Below, one piece after another: positions 8,347-16,014 of a stretch of 64,000 nt of DNA; position 1 is the first letter of the stretch, and every line of letters starts with the position of its first letter. This DNA is from Roseiarcus sp963813555 (lineage in GTDB: Bacteria > Pseudomonadota > Alphaproteobacteria > Rhizobiales > Beijerinckiaceae). Below the pieces are notes generated by a model, which was given only the letters and a program-made list of their open reading frames with translations, was not told the DNA's origin and did not search any database. The position numbers and the translations under genes were made by a program. The stretch is taken from NCBI GenBank assembly GCA_963813555.1, contig CAWEZX010000016.1:186001-250000 (forward strand), written 5' to 3'.

Positions 8347-9069
8347 ATGCGCGAACATCTGGAAGTCTTCACCGCCATTGGGCTCGGGCTGGGATTGGCG
8401 ATGGCGTTTGTCCAAGGCGCGGCCGCGCAACAAAATCCGGTGACCGCAATCGACATCGCGCTCGAACCCGACGCGACGATGGTTCAGCATGCGATGGCCG
8501 CCAACGCCCGCTTGCTCAAGTCCTTTCCGAAGGGCTTTTCGCTCGATGAGACGCACCACCCCCACATCTCCATGTTGCAGCAGTTCGTCCGCACGGACGA
8601 CCTCGACAAAGTATTTGCGGCGGCGAACGCGGTCCTGGCCAAAGAGAAGCCAACGACATGGACGCTGAAGGCGTTCAAGTACTACTACATCCCGGCTCCG
8701 CCGATCGGCGTCGCGGGAATTGTCGTCGAACCGACTGAAGACCTCCATCGGCTGCAAGACGCGTTCATCAAAGCGGTCGAGCCCTATACCGTGAAGACCG
8801 GAACGCCGGCGGCGTTCTTCAGCGACGAGGGGGGACGCGATATTCAAGGAGCCTTGATCAGCTACGTCGAGAATTTCGTGAGAGACGCGGCGGGCAAGCG
8901 CTTCAATCCGCATGTGACGATCGGCGTCGGAACCGAAAAATACTTGAACGAAATGCTGGCGGAGCCATTCCCGTCGTTCACGTTCTCGCCAGCGGGCGCC
9001 TCGGTCTATCAGCTTGGCGCCTTTGGCGCGGCTCGGAAGGAGCTCAAGGCGCTGACGCTGTCGCCCTGA
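8347..9069 (+). CDS. Exported 2H phosphoesterase superfamily protein (cyclic phosphodiesterase / RNA ligase-like)
   Basis: The 240-residue protein begins with a signal peptide (hydrophobic residues about 9-23, then AAAQQ). It carries the two H-x-[ST] motifs that define the 2H superfamily: HPHISM near residue 77 and FNPHVTIGVG near 195. Known 2H enzymes hydrolyse cyclic phosphates or 2'-5' bonds, with the two histidines facing each other. The substrate is unknown. It lies about 220 bases downstream of the glutaredoxin-type arsC in the same direction, but the gap makes co-transcription uncertain. A periplasmic 2H protein is less common than the cytoplasmic ThpR and YjcG types. Confidence 0.75.
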   Translation: MREHLEVFTAIGLGLGLAMAFVQGAAAQQNPVTAIDIALEPDATMVQHAMAANARLLKSFPKGFSLDETHHPHISMLQQFVRTDDLDKVFAAANAVLAKEKPTTWTLKAFKYYYIPAPPIGVAGIVVEPTEDLHRLQDAFIKAVEPYTVKTGTPAAFFSDEGGRDIQGALISYVENFVRDAAGKRFNPHVTIGVGTEKYLNEMLAEPFPSFTFSPAGASVYQLGAFGAARKELKALTLSP

Positions 9070-9102
9070 ACGCATGCAGATGCGCGCCATCACCCGGCGG
9101 CG

Positions 9103-9285
9103 CGGATGGGCGAGCACGGCCTCGGAGAGCGACGCCGCCCGTAGGGGACCGGCCTCCTGGTAGTCGGGATCGGCGACCATGCGGGCGAAGGCTTGCCGAG
9201 TGGGATAGCGCGCGAGCGCCATCGCGTCCCAAGCCTGCCCGTCTTGCGCCGGAAAGCGCCGGCGTCGTGTCGCCGTTGCCGCCAT
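9103..9285 (-). pseudogene. Remnant of a DUF1330-like protein
   Basis: On the minus strand, about 45 codons read WDAMALARYPTRQAFARM followed by VADPDYQEAG, then R and ASLSEAVL. This resembles the C-terminal half of small DUF1330 proteins, in which a conserved tryptophan and YPSR..F stretch precede a DP.Y motif. The N-terminal half is missing and the frame then runs into the antisense of the 2H gene. A short, broken copy is the simplest reading. The rest of 9070-9421 holds only the promoter and ribosome site of the next gene. Confidence 0.4.
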
Positions 9286-9421
9286 GGATCGCGCGTAAGC
9301 GGGGCTTGACGTTGCTTTCTATTCCAATTCATTGCACAGACTGCGTCGGGAATTCGCGGTCTGCTGTCCATCGGTTGCGTGTTCGATCTTGAGTTGGCCG
9401 GAGCGTCGAGGGAGGACATTC

Positions 9422-10633
9422 ATGCCCCAGCTTCGCATCGCCATCATCGGAGGTGGCATAGGAGGGCTCTCGCTCGGCATCGCGCTCCGGCGAAATGGCC
9501 TTGCGCCCCAAGTCTACGAGCAGGCGGCGCAGCTCGCCGAAATCGGCGCGGCGGTGGCCTTGTCCGCAAACGCCACGCGCGAATTGGAGCGGTTCGGCTG
9601 TATGTCGGCGTTGGAGGAGGTCTCGACCGAACCGAGTGAGCTGATCTACCGCAGCTGGGGCGACGGGCGGCGGATCGCGGATTTTCCAGTGCGCGCGGGG
9701 CGCGCGTATCGGGAAAAATTCAGGGCGCCCTATTTTGGCCTCCACCGCGCCGATCTGCAGCGCATCCTTAGCGAGACACATGGTCCCGACGGGCTCAATC
9801 TCGGGTTCCGGCTGACCGATCTCGAGGAAACCCGGGAGGGCGCGCGCCTTATCTTCGCCAATGGCCAGGTCGCTCATGCGGATGTCGTCATCGGAGCCGA
9901 TGGCGTGCGCTCGCTGGTCCGCAAATTCGTCGCCGGCGCAGACGCGGCGCATTATTCCGGCACATCCGCCTTCCGCGGCATTGTGCCCATCGAGAACCTT
10001 CCCTCTTTACCCGATCCGGAAGCCATCCAGTTTTGGATGGGGCCGGACGCGCATCTCCTGCATTACGCGATCGGCGGCGAGCGCAAGGCTGTGAACTTCT
10101 TCGCCGTGGTCGAGGGCCCGCAGCAATGGCGGCGCGGCGACCGCTGGCTTGACGACATCGAACCCGGGGTGGCCTTGCACGCCTTCAAAGGCTGGCATCC
10201 GGCGGTCACGGAAATGATCGGAGCGGTGGAACAGAAGATCCGTTGGGGGCTGTTCATCGTCAAGCCGTTGCGACGCTGGTCGCGCGGTCGCGCCGTGCTA
10301 CTGGGGGACGCCGCCCACGGCATGTTGCCGCATCATGGCCAGGGGGCAAACACGTCGATCGAAGACGCGATCACCCTGGCTGAATTGCTGCCACGCACCG
10401 CGCCGGATGAGCTGACCGCAATGATGGCGCGCTACGAAATGCTGCGCCGCCTGCGCACCCGGATCATCCAGCGCGCAGCCTGGGCCACGAACCGCGCGCT
10501 ACATCTTCCGGATGGCGCGGGTCTGGCGGCGCGGGATACGATGGTTGCTCGATTTGCACAGCGGTTTGGCTGGATCCATGCTTTCGACGCCCGGGCGGTT
10601 GTGGGGGGAGTTTCCGGTGGCGGAGTGACATAG
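9422..10633 (+). CDS. FAD-dependent monooxygenase (salicylate hydroxylase-like)
   Basis: The start at ATG 9422 is chosen because GGAGG lies about 6 bases upstream; the product has 403 residues. Group A flavoprotein hydroxylase motifs are in order: the dinucleotide fold IIGGGIGGLSLG at residues 7-18, the DG motif VIGADGVRS near 157-165, and the GD motif VLLGDAAHGMLPHHGQGAN near 295-312. Such enzymes use NAD(P)H and O2 to hydroxylate aromatic rings. No ring-cleavage or pathway partner is adjacent, so the substrate is unknown. The gene stands alone between two gene remnants. Confidence 0.85.
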   Translation: MPQLRIAIIGGGIGGLSLGIALRRNGLAPQVYEQAAQLAEIGAAVALSANATRELERFGCMSALEEVSTEPSELIYRSWGDGRRIADFPVRAGRAYREKFRAPYFGLHRADLQRILSETHGPDGLNLGFRLTDLEETREGARLIFANGQVAHADVVIGADGVRSLVRKFVAGADAAHYSGTSAFRGIVPIENLPSLPDPEAIQFWMGPDAHLLHYAIGGERKAVNFFAVVEGPQQWRRGDRWLDDIEPGVALHAFKGWHPAVTEMIGAVEQKIRWGLFIVKPLRRWSRGRAVLLGDAAHGMLPHHGQGANTSIEDAITLAELLPRTAPDELTAMMARYEMLRRLRTRIIQRAAWATNRALHLPDGAGLAARDTMVARFAQRFGWIHAFDARAVVGGVSGGGVT

Positions 10634-10671
10634 CGGCCTCGCGAGACCGCCGTGATCCACCCTTAATGGCG

Positions 10672-10824
10672 TCAATGGGTTGCCCGGTGCGGAATGATGG
10701 CGTTGACGGTGATCGCGTGTTGCCCGAGCTCCATGGCCGCGGACTTCATGAGACCGAAAATGCCCGATTTCAAGGCCGTATAGCTCGAAGCGTCTTCGCG
10801 GCCATCCTTGCCCTGCGGCCCTCG
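10672..10824 (-). pseudogene. Remnant of a short-chain dehydrogenase/reductase gene
   Basis: The minus strand encodes about 45 codons with SDR landmarks in order: S-S-Y-T-A-L-K (the YxxxK catalytic pair), SGIFGLMKSAAMELG, then ITVNAIIP. Upstream the frame is closed by TAG (10825-10827), and it ends with TGA at 10672-10674 just after the PG-like turn. The glycine-rich cofactor site and C-terminus are absent. This is a decayed internal fragment. It shows no close similarity in wording to the intact SDR at 40319. Confidence 0.65.
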
Positions 10825-10827
10825 CTA

Positions 10828-11118
10828 GGGCCTTGAACCCGATCCAGCGGACGCCGAACCCCCGCTGGACCCGCTACCTCCACCAGACCCGCTGCCCGCG
10901 GGATTCGCCAGAGCGGACTGAAGCAATTGTTCGCGGCGCAGCGGCGACGATAACTTGCGTTATCTCGCGGTAGGGACAGCGTCGAAGAATGCTGCAGGCG
11001 ATCCTCCCTGTTCAGCTAGGGATATGTCGCCGGCCGGCGAGGCGAAGCGGTCAACTCCTGCCGCGCATGTCCGCGACGACATAGCGGTCGCCTAATGGCG
11101 AGGGGCCTTTGATGGCCC
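10828..11118. other. Intergenic stretch without a recognised gene
   Basis: No open frame with recognisable protein features is seen here. The stretch includes a proline/serine-like repeat in one frame (GGACCCGCTACC followed by similar triplets near 10865-10900), which may be leftover coding sequence. It leads into the tetR promoter. Confidence 0.4.
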
Positions 11119-11175
11119 TTGACATTTAAGACGAACGTTCGTATTAAAAATGAGACAGTCGTTCGTTTTGGTGCG
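11119..11175 (+). promoter_or_regulatory. tetR promoter with palindromic TetR-type operators
   Basis: TTGACA (11119-11124) and TATTAA (11142-11147) are separated by 17 bases, a near-consensus sigma-70 promoter. The spacer holds the perfect 12-bp palindrome ACGAACGTTCGT (11131-11142) within AAGACGAACGTTCGTATT. A second, half-conserved copy, GTCGTTCGTTTT, lies at 11159-11170 just before the tetR start. A matching dyad precedes the MFS gene at 11790-11805. The position inside the promoter implies autorepression by the adjacent TetR protein. Confidence 0.75.
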
Positions 11176-11177
11176 CC

Positions 11178-11753
11178 ATGGCTAGACACAACGTTCGCGA
11201 ACAGATCGTGGAGGCGGGGCTAAAGACCCTGCTTAGGAAGGGGTTCAATGCCTGCGGCGTCAGGGATATCACGGATGCCGCCGGTGTTCCGACGGGCTCC
11301 TTCTACAACCATTTCGCCAGCAAGGAGGCGCTCGGCGCCGAGATCGTCGAGCGTTATGCGCGAGAGAATTCGCGGCGCAGGGCGTTGCGGGATAAGACCC
11401 TCCCGCCCTTGGAAAGGCTCAGGCGTCATTTCGCCGGGCTGAACCAGATGTACGCCGACCTCGAATATGGACGTGGCTGCCTGCTGGGCAATTTCAGCGC
11501 CGAGCTTGCCGATCAGAGCCCGCTCATTCGCGAGCGGCTGGCGGCGCTTTCCGCCTCCTGGACCACGGATATCGAGGACGCCGTGCGGGACGCGCAGGCC
11601 CACGGATCCGTGTCGAGCAGGACCCATCCGGCCGACCTCGCGGCCTTTCTCCTCGACGCCTATGAGGGAGCGCTGCTGCGCGCCCGGGTCGAGAAGTCTG
11701 GCGCGCCCCTGGAGCGCTTTTTGACGATCGCATTCGATCGCCTCCTTGCCTGA
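11178..11753 (+). CDS. TetR/AcrR family transcriptional regulator
   Basis: The 191-residue repressor has the N-terminal TetR helix-turn-helix at about residues 10-50: KGFNACGVRDITDAAGVPTG then SFYNHFASKEALG. Its C-terminal ligand domain contains GCLLGNFSAELADQSPLI, typical of the LmrA/YxaF-like subgroup. It precedes a drug-type MFS exporter by about 77 bases. The same palindrome (AGACGA..TCGTCT type) occurs before both genes, so it probably represses itself and the exporter. The inducer is not known. Confidence 0.9.
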   Translation: MARHNVREQIVEAGLKTLLRKGFNACGVRDITDAAGVPTGSFYNHFASKEALGAEIVERYARENSRRRALRDKTLPPLERLRRHFAGLNQMYADLEYGRGCLLGNFSAELADQSPLIRERLAALSASWTTDIEDAVRDAQAHGSVSSRTHPADLAAFLLDAYEGALLRARVEKSGAPLERFLTIAFDRLLA

Positions 11754-11789
11754 GCGCCTCCACAGCGCGGGCTTTTGCGTTTTAGGTTG

Positions 11790-11805
11790 AGACGACCGTT
11801 CGTCT
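11790..11805. promoter_or_regulatory. TetR-type operator before the MFS gene
   Basis: AGACGA-CCGT-TCGTCT is an inverted repeat with 6-bp arms, followed by TTAAAT. It matches the operator in the tetR promoter (AGACGAACGTTCGTAT) in most positions. It ends 25 bases before the exporter start, where a repressor would block transcription or promoter access. Confidence 0.65.
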
Positions 11806-11830
11806 TAAATTTCGATGGGAGATGTCCGTA

Positions 11831-13048
11831 ATGCCTGCAACCTCCTCCTCTGATCCGATGAGGCCGATCTATTGGATGGCGCTCGGGACCTTCGCGATCG
11901 GCACCGAAGGATTCATGATCGCGCCGCTGCTCCCGCGCCTGGCTGGCGACCTCTCGGTCAGCGTGGCCGAGGCTGGGCAATTGGTGACTGTGTTCGCGCT
12001 CACCTATGCCTTCAGCTCACCGATCCTGACGGCGCTCACCGGCGCCCTCAACCGGCGCCGCCTGCTGGTCTTCTCGATGATGGGCTTCGCCCTGGCGAAT
12101 GTCTTTGCCTTTGTCGCGAAGGATTATTGGGCGCTGATGGCTGCGCGGATCCTCCTGGCGCTCGCGGCCGGACTCTATGTCCCGAACGCCAACGCGCTTG
12201 CTGGCGCCCTGGTCAAGCCGGAACGGAGAGGCGCCGCTCTCGCCGTCGTCAGCGGCGGGACCACCATCGCGGTTGCGCTCGGCGTGCCGCTTGGGTCGCT
12301 GATCGGCGCCAAATTCGGTTGGCGCGCGATGTTCGCGGGCGTCGGCGTCCTTGCCCTGATCGCGACTGTTGGGCTCTTGGCGGGACTTGCCCGAGATGTC
12401 GGCTCTCGACTGCCCGTCACGGGGCTTAGCGAGCGCCTCCGCGTTATCCGCCAGCCAGCCGTCTTGAGGACCTTGCTCGTCACAACGCTGTGGGCGACCG
12501 GCGCCTATACGGTCTACACCTATGTCGCCTCGCTTCTGCATGCGACGGCCGGGATCGAAGGCTTCTATCTCAGCGCCGTGCTGTTCGTGTGGGGGCTGTC
12601 CGCCGCAATCGGGATTTTTGTTGGAGGGACCCTCACCGACAAGCACGGTCCTGAGCGCGTGATTGTTGTTGGCCTCATCTTTCTGGCGCTGGCGTTCGCA
12701 GGCCTGTCGATCAGCGCGACGCTTCTGTCGAAGGCCGCCGCGGTCGGGCCGGTTCTGCTCGCAATCGTCGTCTGGGGCTTATCGGCCTGGGCCTTCTTTC
12801 CGGCCCAGCAGACCCGGCTGATTGGCGTCGCCGGGATCAGGGTCGCGCCGATCGCGCTCTCGCTCAACGCCTCGTTCATGTTCCTTGGCTTCTCGCTCGG
12901 CGCTGCGCTCGGTTCGGTGACCTTGACATATGCCGCGCCTTCCGCGCTCGGCTGGGTGGGCGGGCTTTGCGTCCTTGCATCGCTTTCGCTCTCGGTCCGA
13001 ACGACCCGAACGACCGCTGCAGCGCCGGAGCCGGTTCTTCAACAATGA
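11831..13048 (+). CDS. MFS transporter, drug-efflux (DHA1/AraJ-like) type
   Basis: The ATG at 11831 is preferred over 11822 because GGGAG at 11817-11821 is then 9 bases upstream; 405 residues result. About twelve hydrophobic helices are seen. The stretch GTFAIGTEGFMIAPLLPRLA is typical of the AraJ/YdhP-like DHA1 group, and a loop 2-3 motif ALNRRRLLVFSM follows. The substrate is unknown. A matching operator stands upstream and the TetR gene precedes it, which suggests induction by a toxic small molecule. Confidence 0.88.
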   Translation: MPATSSSDPMRPIYWMALGTFAIGTEGFMIAPLLPRLAGDLSVSVAEAGQLVTVFALTYAFSSPILTALTGALNRRRLLVFSMMGFALANVFAFVAKDYWALMAARILLALAAGLYVPNANALAGALVKPERRGAALAVVSGGTTIAVALGVPLGSLIGAKFGWRAMFAGVGVLALIATVGLLAGLARDVGSRLPVTGLSERLRVIRQPAVLRTLLVTTLWATGAYTVYTYVASLLHATAGIEGFYLSAVLFVWGLSAAIGIFVGGTLTDKHGPERVIVVGLIFLALAFAGLSISATLLSKAAAVGPVLLAIVVWGLSAWAFFPAQQTRLIGVAGIRVAPIALSLNASFMFLGFSLGAALGSVTLTYAAPSALGWVGGLCVLASLSLSVRTTRTTAAAPEPVLQQ

Positions 13049-13095
13049 GCGGCTTTGTCGAACTCTTACCGCCTCCCTTCCTGATGGAGAACGCC

Positions 13096-13497
13096 ATGAC
13101 CACCACATCACCCGAACAGAACAAGGCGCTCGTGCTCGAAGCCTTCGACACGTCGTTCAACAAACGCGACTACGCTGCTGCGGAGCGCTTCTGGTCGGAA
13201 CGCTACATCCAGCACAGCGCCCATATTCCGCCGGGCCGCGATGGCTTGTTCAATCTTGTTCGCGGCCTTCCCGACACGCTCCGCTACGAGAATCACGTGA
13301 TGCTTGCGGAAGGAGACACCGTCATTGCCCATGGACGCTTTTCAGGCCACGGTCGTCCGAGGTCATGGATCGCCGCTGATGTCGTGCGCTTCGAAGACGG
13401 CAAGCTGGCCGAGCACTGGGACGTTCTTCAGGATGAGGCGACCGAGGCAGAATCCGTTAGCGGCCTCCCGATGTTCGGCGATCGTTTCCCGGCCTGA
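13096..13497 (+). CDS. SnoaL-like / NTF2-fold protein
   Basis: The ATG at 13096 follows GGAG by 6 bases and gives 133 residues; an earlier ATG at 13084 is possible. The sequence has the pattern of SnoaL-like polyketide cyclase domains: FDTSFNKRDYAAAERFW, then Y-I-Q-H, GRDGLFNLV, and a final VVRFEDGKLAEHWDVLQDE. These small alpha+beta barrels are often metabolic or detoxification enzymes of unknown substrate. It lies 47 bases after the MFS gene and is probably in the same TetR-controlled unit. Confidence 0.8.
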   Translation: MTTTSPEQNKALVLEAFDTSFNKRDYAAAERFWSERYIQHSAHIPPGRDGLFNLVRGLPDTLRYENHVMLAEGDTVIAHGRFSGHGRPRSWIAADVVRFEDGKLAEHWDVLQDEATEAESVSGLPMFGDRFPA

Positions 13498-13509
13498 GCG
13501 GGTGTTTGA

Positions 13510-13794
13510 TCAGCGCCGGGCGGACGCGCGACCATCGGCTGGGGCCTGCCGCCCTGGCTCGCCACCGCCGGCTCGGGCGACGTGCTGGCGGGTCTCGTCG
13601 CAGGCCTCGCGGCGCAAGAGATGTCACCGTTCGAAGCCGCTTCGGCCGCGGTCTGGCTGCACGGCGCCTGCGGCCGGGCGGTCGGCCCAGGCCTTATCGC
13701 CGAGGACCTGCCGGAGGCGTCGCCAGGGGTCTTAGGCGAGAGGGAAGTGGTGAACGGGAAGCTCGGCGCCAGTATCTCGGCGAGGACCGGGTGA
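13510..13794 (+). pseudogene. C-terminal remnant of NAD(P)H-hydrate dehydratase (NnrD-like)
   Basis: A frame open from 13510 reads PPWLATAGSGDVLAG, then GLAAQEMSPFEAASAAVWLH, then GPGLIAEDLPE. These are the C-terminal hallmarks of the ADP-dependent NAD(P)H-hydrate dehydratase domain, including the GSGDVL phosphate loop. Only about the last 70 residues remain; the N-terminal epimerase and most of the dehydratase domain are absent, and there is no start codon upstream. It begins directly behind the SnoaL-like gene and looks like a broken end left by a rearrangement. Confidence 0.7.
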
Positions 13795-13999
13795 GTTTGA
13801 TCTGCGCCATCTTCGCTCTCCTCCACCACGGCTTCCTATAGCAACATAATCAGAATGCCCGATTGTAACGCTGGCGCCGGAAGGCCTTCGTTGCACATTG
13901 GGGGGCCGCGCTCACGCCCACGCTCGAGGTTGCCGGAAGGACCCATTCGGCGCAAGATCGCCCTCGGAACAATGTCGGTTGAGATGGGGAGGGCGTTGG

Positions 14000-15211
14000 A
14001 TGGCCAGGTTGATCCGGCTCCATGCGCTTGCGCCGAACATCCTGATACAAATCGGCGCAGCTCGGCTCGCAAGCCTCGTGGCTCTCGCTATGGTCTCGGC
14101 ATTTGTCCACAGTCCCGCGCGCGCGGCCGACAGCGACGTGCCGCGCTTTGTCGTCGACCCCTATTGGCCGAGGCCTTTGCCAGATCGATGGGTGACGGGC
14201 GCAGTCGGCGGGATCTGCGTCGACAGGCAAGATCACGTCTTCGGCGTCAACCGGTCCGACCTGACTAAAATGGAAGAGACCGTCGGCAAGCAGCCGGCGC
14301 CGATCGTGATCGAATATGATTCCGACGGGAACCTCGTGAACGCCTGGGGCGATCCCAAAGTGATGCCCAAATCGATCCATGGCTGTTTTGTCGACAGGCA
14401 AGACAACATTTGGATCGGCGGCAACGCCGACGGCATCGTGCAAAAATGGTCGCATGACGGGAAACAACTGCTGCTGCAGATCGGTCGCAGAGGCGTCTGC
14501 GACAATGCCGACCAAAAATGCGGCGAGCCCGGCGGCAACAAGAGTCCGCTGCTCCTCAACGAGCCGGCTGACATAGCGGTGGATCCGGACAACGGCGATG
14601 TCTTTATCGCCGACGGCTACGGCAACCACCGCGTCGTGGTCTTCGACGCGCGCGGCAAGTTCTTGCGCCAGTGGGGCGACGCGGGAACGGATCGAGGGCT
14701 GTTCGCTCTGATCGGCGGCGGCCATCCGCATTGCGCCGTGTTCGACCGCGAAGGGCTGCTCTACGTTTGCGACCGCGGCAACGATCGGATCGAGGTCTTC
14801 GACAAGACGGGCGTCTTGAAGCGCGTCATCGACGTCAAACCGGGAACCGCCTATTCGCCGGCGCCGGATGGCGCCCCTGGGCGGAAAGCAATCGGATCGG
14901 TGCTGGACGTCGCGTTCTCGGCCGATCCCGAGCAGAAATACATGTACGTTGTCGACACCGGCAACGAGGTGTTGTGGATCCTGGACCACCAAAGCGGTCG
15001 TATTCTTGGCGGCTTTGGAAGCGCTGGCCACAACGCCGGCGAGTTCACGCTGCTCCACATGATCGCCGTCAACTCGAAGGGCGCGCTCTACACCAGTGAA
15101 ACCATCGACGGTCGCCGCCTTCAGAAGTTTGTCCCGCAGGGTTTCGTGCCCGAGTCGAAGCTCAATACCTATGTGGGCAGCCCGCACTATGACGCGCTGC
15201 CCACGGAATAA
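14000..15211 (+). CDS. Exported NHL-repeat (six-bladed beta-propeller) protein
   Basis: The ATG at 14000 follows a GGGGAGGG ribosome site; 403 residues. A signal peptide is seen (hydrophobic residues about 15-33, then ARAADS). The body has repeated propeller blades with the NHL pattern: VGGICVDRQDHVFGVNRSD, IHGCFVDRQDNIWIGGN, PADIAVDPDNGDVFIADGYG followed by NHRVVVFD, CAVFDREGLLYVCDRGNDR, and MYVVDTGNEVLWILD. Such proteins resemble peptidyl-alpha-hydroxyglycine lyase-like or binding propellers; no catalytic residues can be assigned. Its location is probably the periplasm. The neighbours give no clear functional clue. Confidence 0.8.
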   Translation: MARLIRLHALAPNILIQIGAARLASLVALAMVSAFVHSPARAADSDVPRFVVDPYWPRPLPDRWVTGAVGGICVDRQDHVFGVNRSDLTKMEETVGKQPAPIVIEYDSDGNLVNAWGDPKVMPKSIHGCFVDRQDNIWIGGNADGIVQKWSHDGKQLLLQIGRRGVCDNADQKCGEPGGNKSPLLLNEPADIAVDPDNGDVFIADGYGNHRVVVFDARGKFLRQWGDAGTDRGLFALIGGGHPHCAVFDREGLLYVCDRGNDRIEVFDKTGVLKRVIDVKPGTAYSPAPDGAPGRKAIGSVLDVAFSADPEQKYMYVVDTGNEVLWILDHQSGRILGGFGSAGHNAGEFTLLHMIAVNSKGALYTSETIDGRRLQKFVPQGFVPESKLNTYVGSPHYDALPTE

Positions 15212-15307
15212 TTCAGCTATTCAAAATTGCCGCCCGAAGTTCAGCGCGAAACGGCTCGATCGTTTCTTTCATCAGCGGCGGCAGGCTTCCCCACGAGTCA
15301 ACCCCAT

Positions 15308-15697
15308 TCACTCGACTGGAACGAGCACCGGAGCGCCCTTGTTCTTGATGAGGAACACCAGGAATTTCGCCGGCTTGGTATCGCTTGCGTTCCGGTCAAC
15401 GACATGAATATCGTCGGGGCCTTCATAGAAGGTCTGCCCTGGCGTCAGTGTCACCTGTTTTCCACCCCTCACCTGCATCACGAGGGAGCCCTCCAGTACG
15501 TAAACAAACACATGTGCATTGTGTCGGTGGACAGGGTCCGACCCGCCGGGCGGCTGCTCTACCGTGAGCATCAGAGCTTCCTTGCCGGGAAACTCGGGAA
15601 GATCTTTCGACATGAGCGGCGTGACCTTGGCCTGCTGAGCCATCGCCGCGCCAGTCATGAGGCATAGCAAAACCAACGCCACGAGTTTGCTCGTCAT
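15308..15697 (-). CDS. Exported small cupin-domain protein
   Basis: The start at 15697 is chosen because AAGGAGGCGAC lies just upstream and the product then begins with a signal peptide (MTSKLVALVLLCLMTGAAMAQ); 129 residues. The cupin motifs are visible: PVHRHNAHVFVYVLEGSL (two histidines plus glutamate) and, further on, LTPGQTFYEGPDDIHVV with a third histidine, a probable metal site. The function is unknown, as for most periplasmic single cupins. It is convergent with the NHL gene. Confidence 0.8.
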   Translation of the reverse strand: MTSKLVALVLLCLMTGAAMAQQAKVTPLMSKDLPEFPGKEALMLTVEQPPGGSDPVHRHNAHVFVYVLEGSLVMQVRGGKQVTLTPGQTFYEGPDDIHVVDRNASDTKPAKFLVFLIKNKGAPVLVPVE

Positions 15698-15809
15698 AAG
15701 TCGCCTCCTTCTTTCGTTACCCGAGACCCCCGGGGCGCAACGCTCCGCTCGCGCGTTTGTCGCGATCACGGCGCCGATTGGGTCAGCGCCGGATCGGCGG
15801 TAGGATTTG

Positions 15810-16014
15810 TCAGGCTGCTGCCTGTGAGCGGCGGAGCCATTCGTCGAGACCGATGCGGCCGAGGCGCGCCTCGCCCAGCGGCACGAGCGAACGCTCTTCG
15901 ACCTGGCCGCCCCAGTATCCGACCTCGGCGTCGTTCACCACCTGCCGCGAGTCGCCGACCGCCTTCAGATATGTCAGCGGCGTCGTCGCCCACGCCGCTC
16001 GCCGGAGGGGACGC
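15810..16014 (-). pseudogene. Unrecognised C-terminal open frame fused into the RTX remnant
   Basis: In a frame different from the RTX repeats, the minus strand reads PLTYLKAVGDSRQVVNDAEV, then GYWGGQVEERSLVPLGEARL and GLDEWLRRSQAAA before TGA at 15810-15812. It looks like the coding end of some other protein, but I do not recognise the family. Its upstream part merges with the truncated RTX gene, which suggests a deletion junction near 15980-16010. Confidence 0.4.

Noticed and set aside
8320..9285. A 321-codon minus-strand gene across the 2H phosphoesterase
   Set aside because: Only its first 60 codons resemble a protein (DUF1330-like). The rest is antisense to the 2H gene, so only the short part is listed, as a remnant.
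13850..15187. Long open frame antisense to the NHL-propeller gene (445 codons)
   Set aside because: The plus-strand protein has a signal peptide, ribosome site and clear repeats; the antisense frame has none of these.
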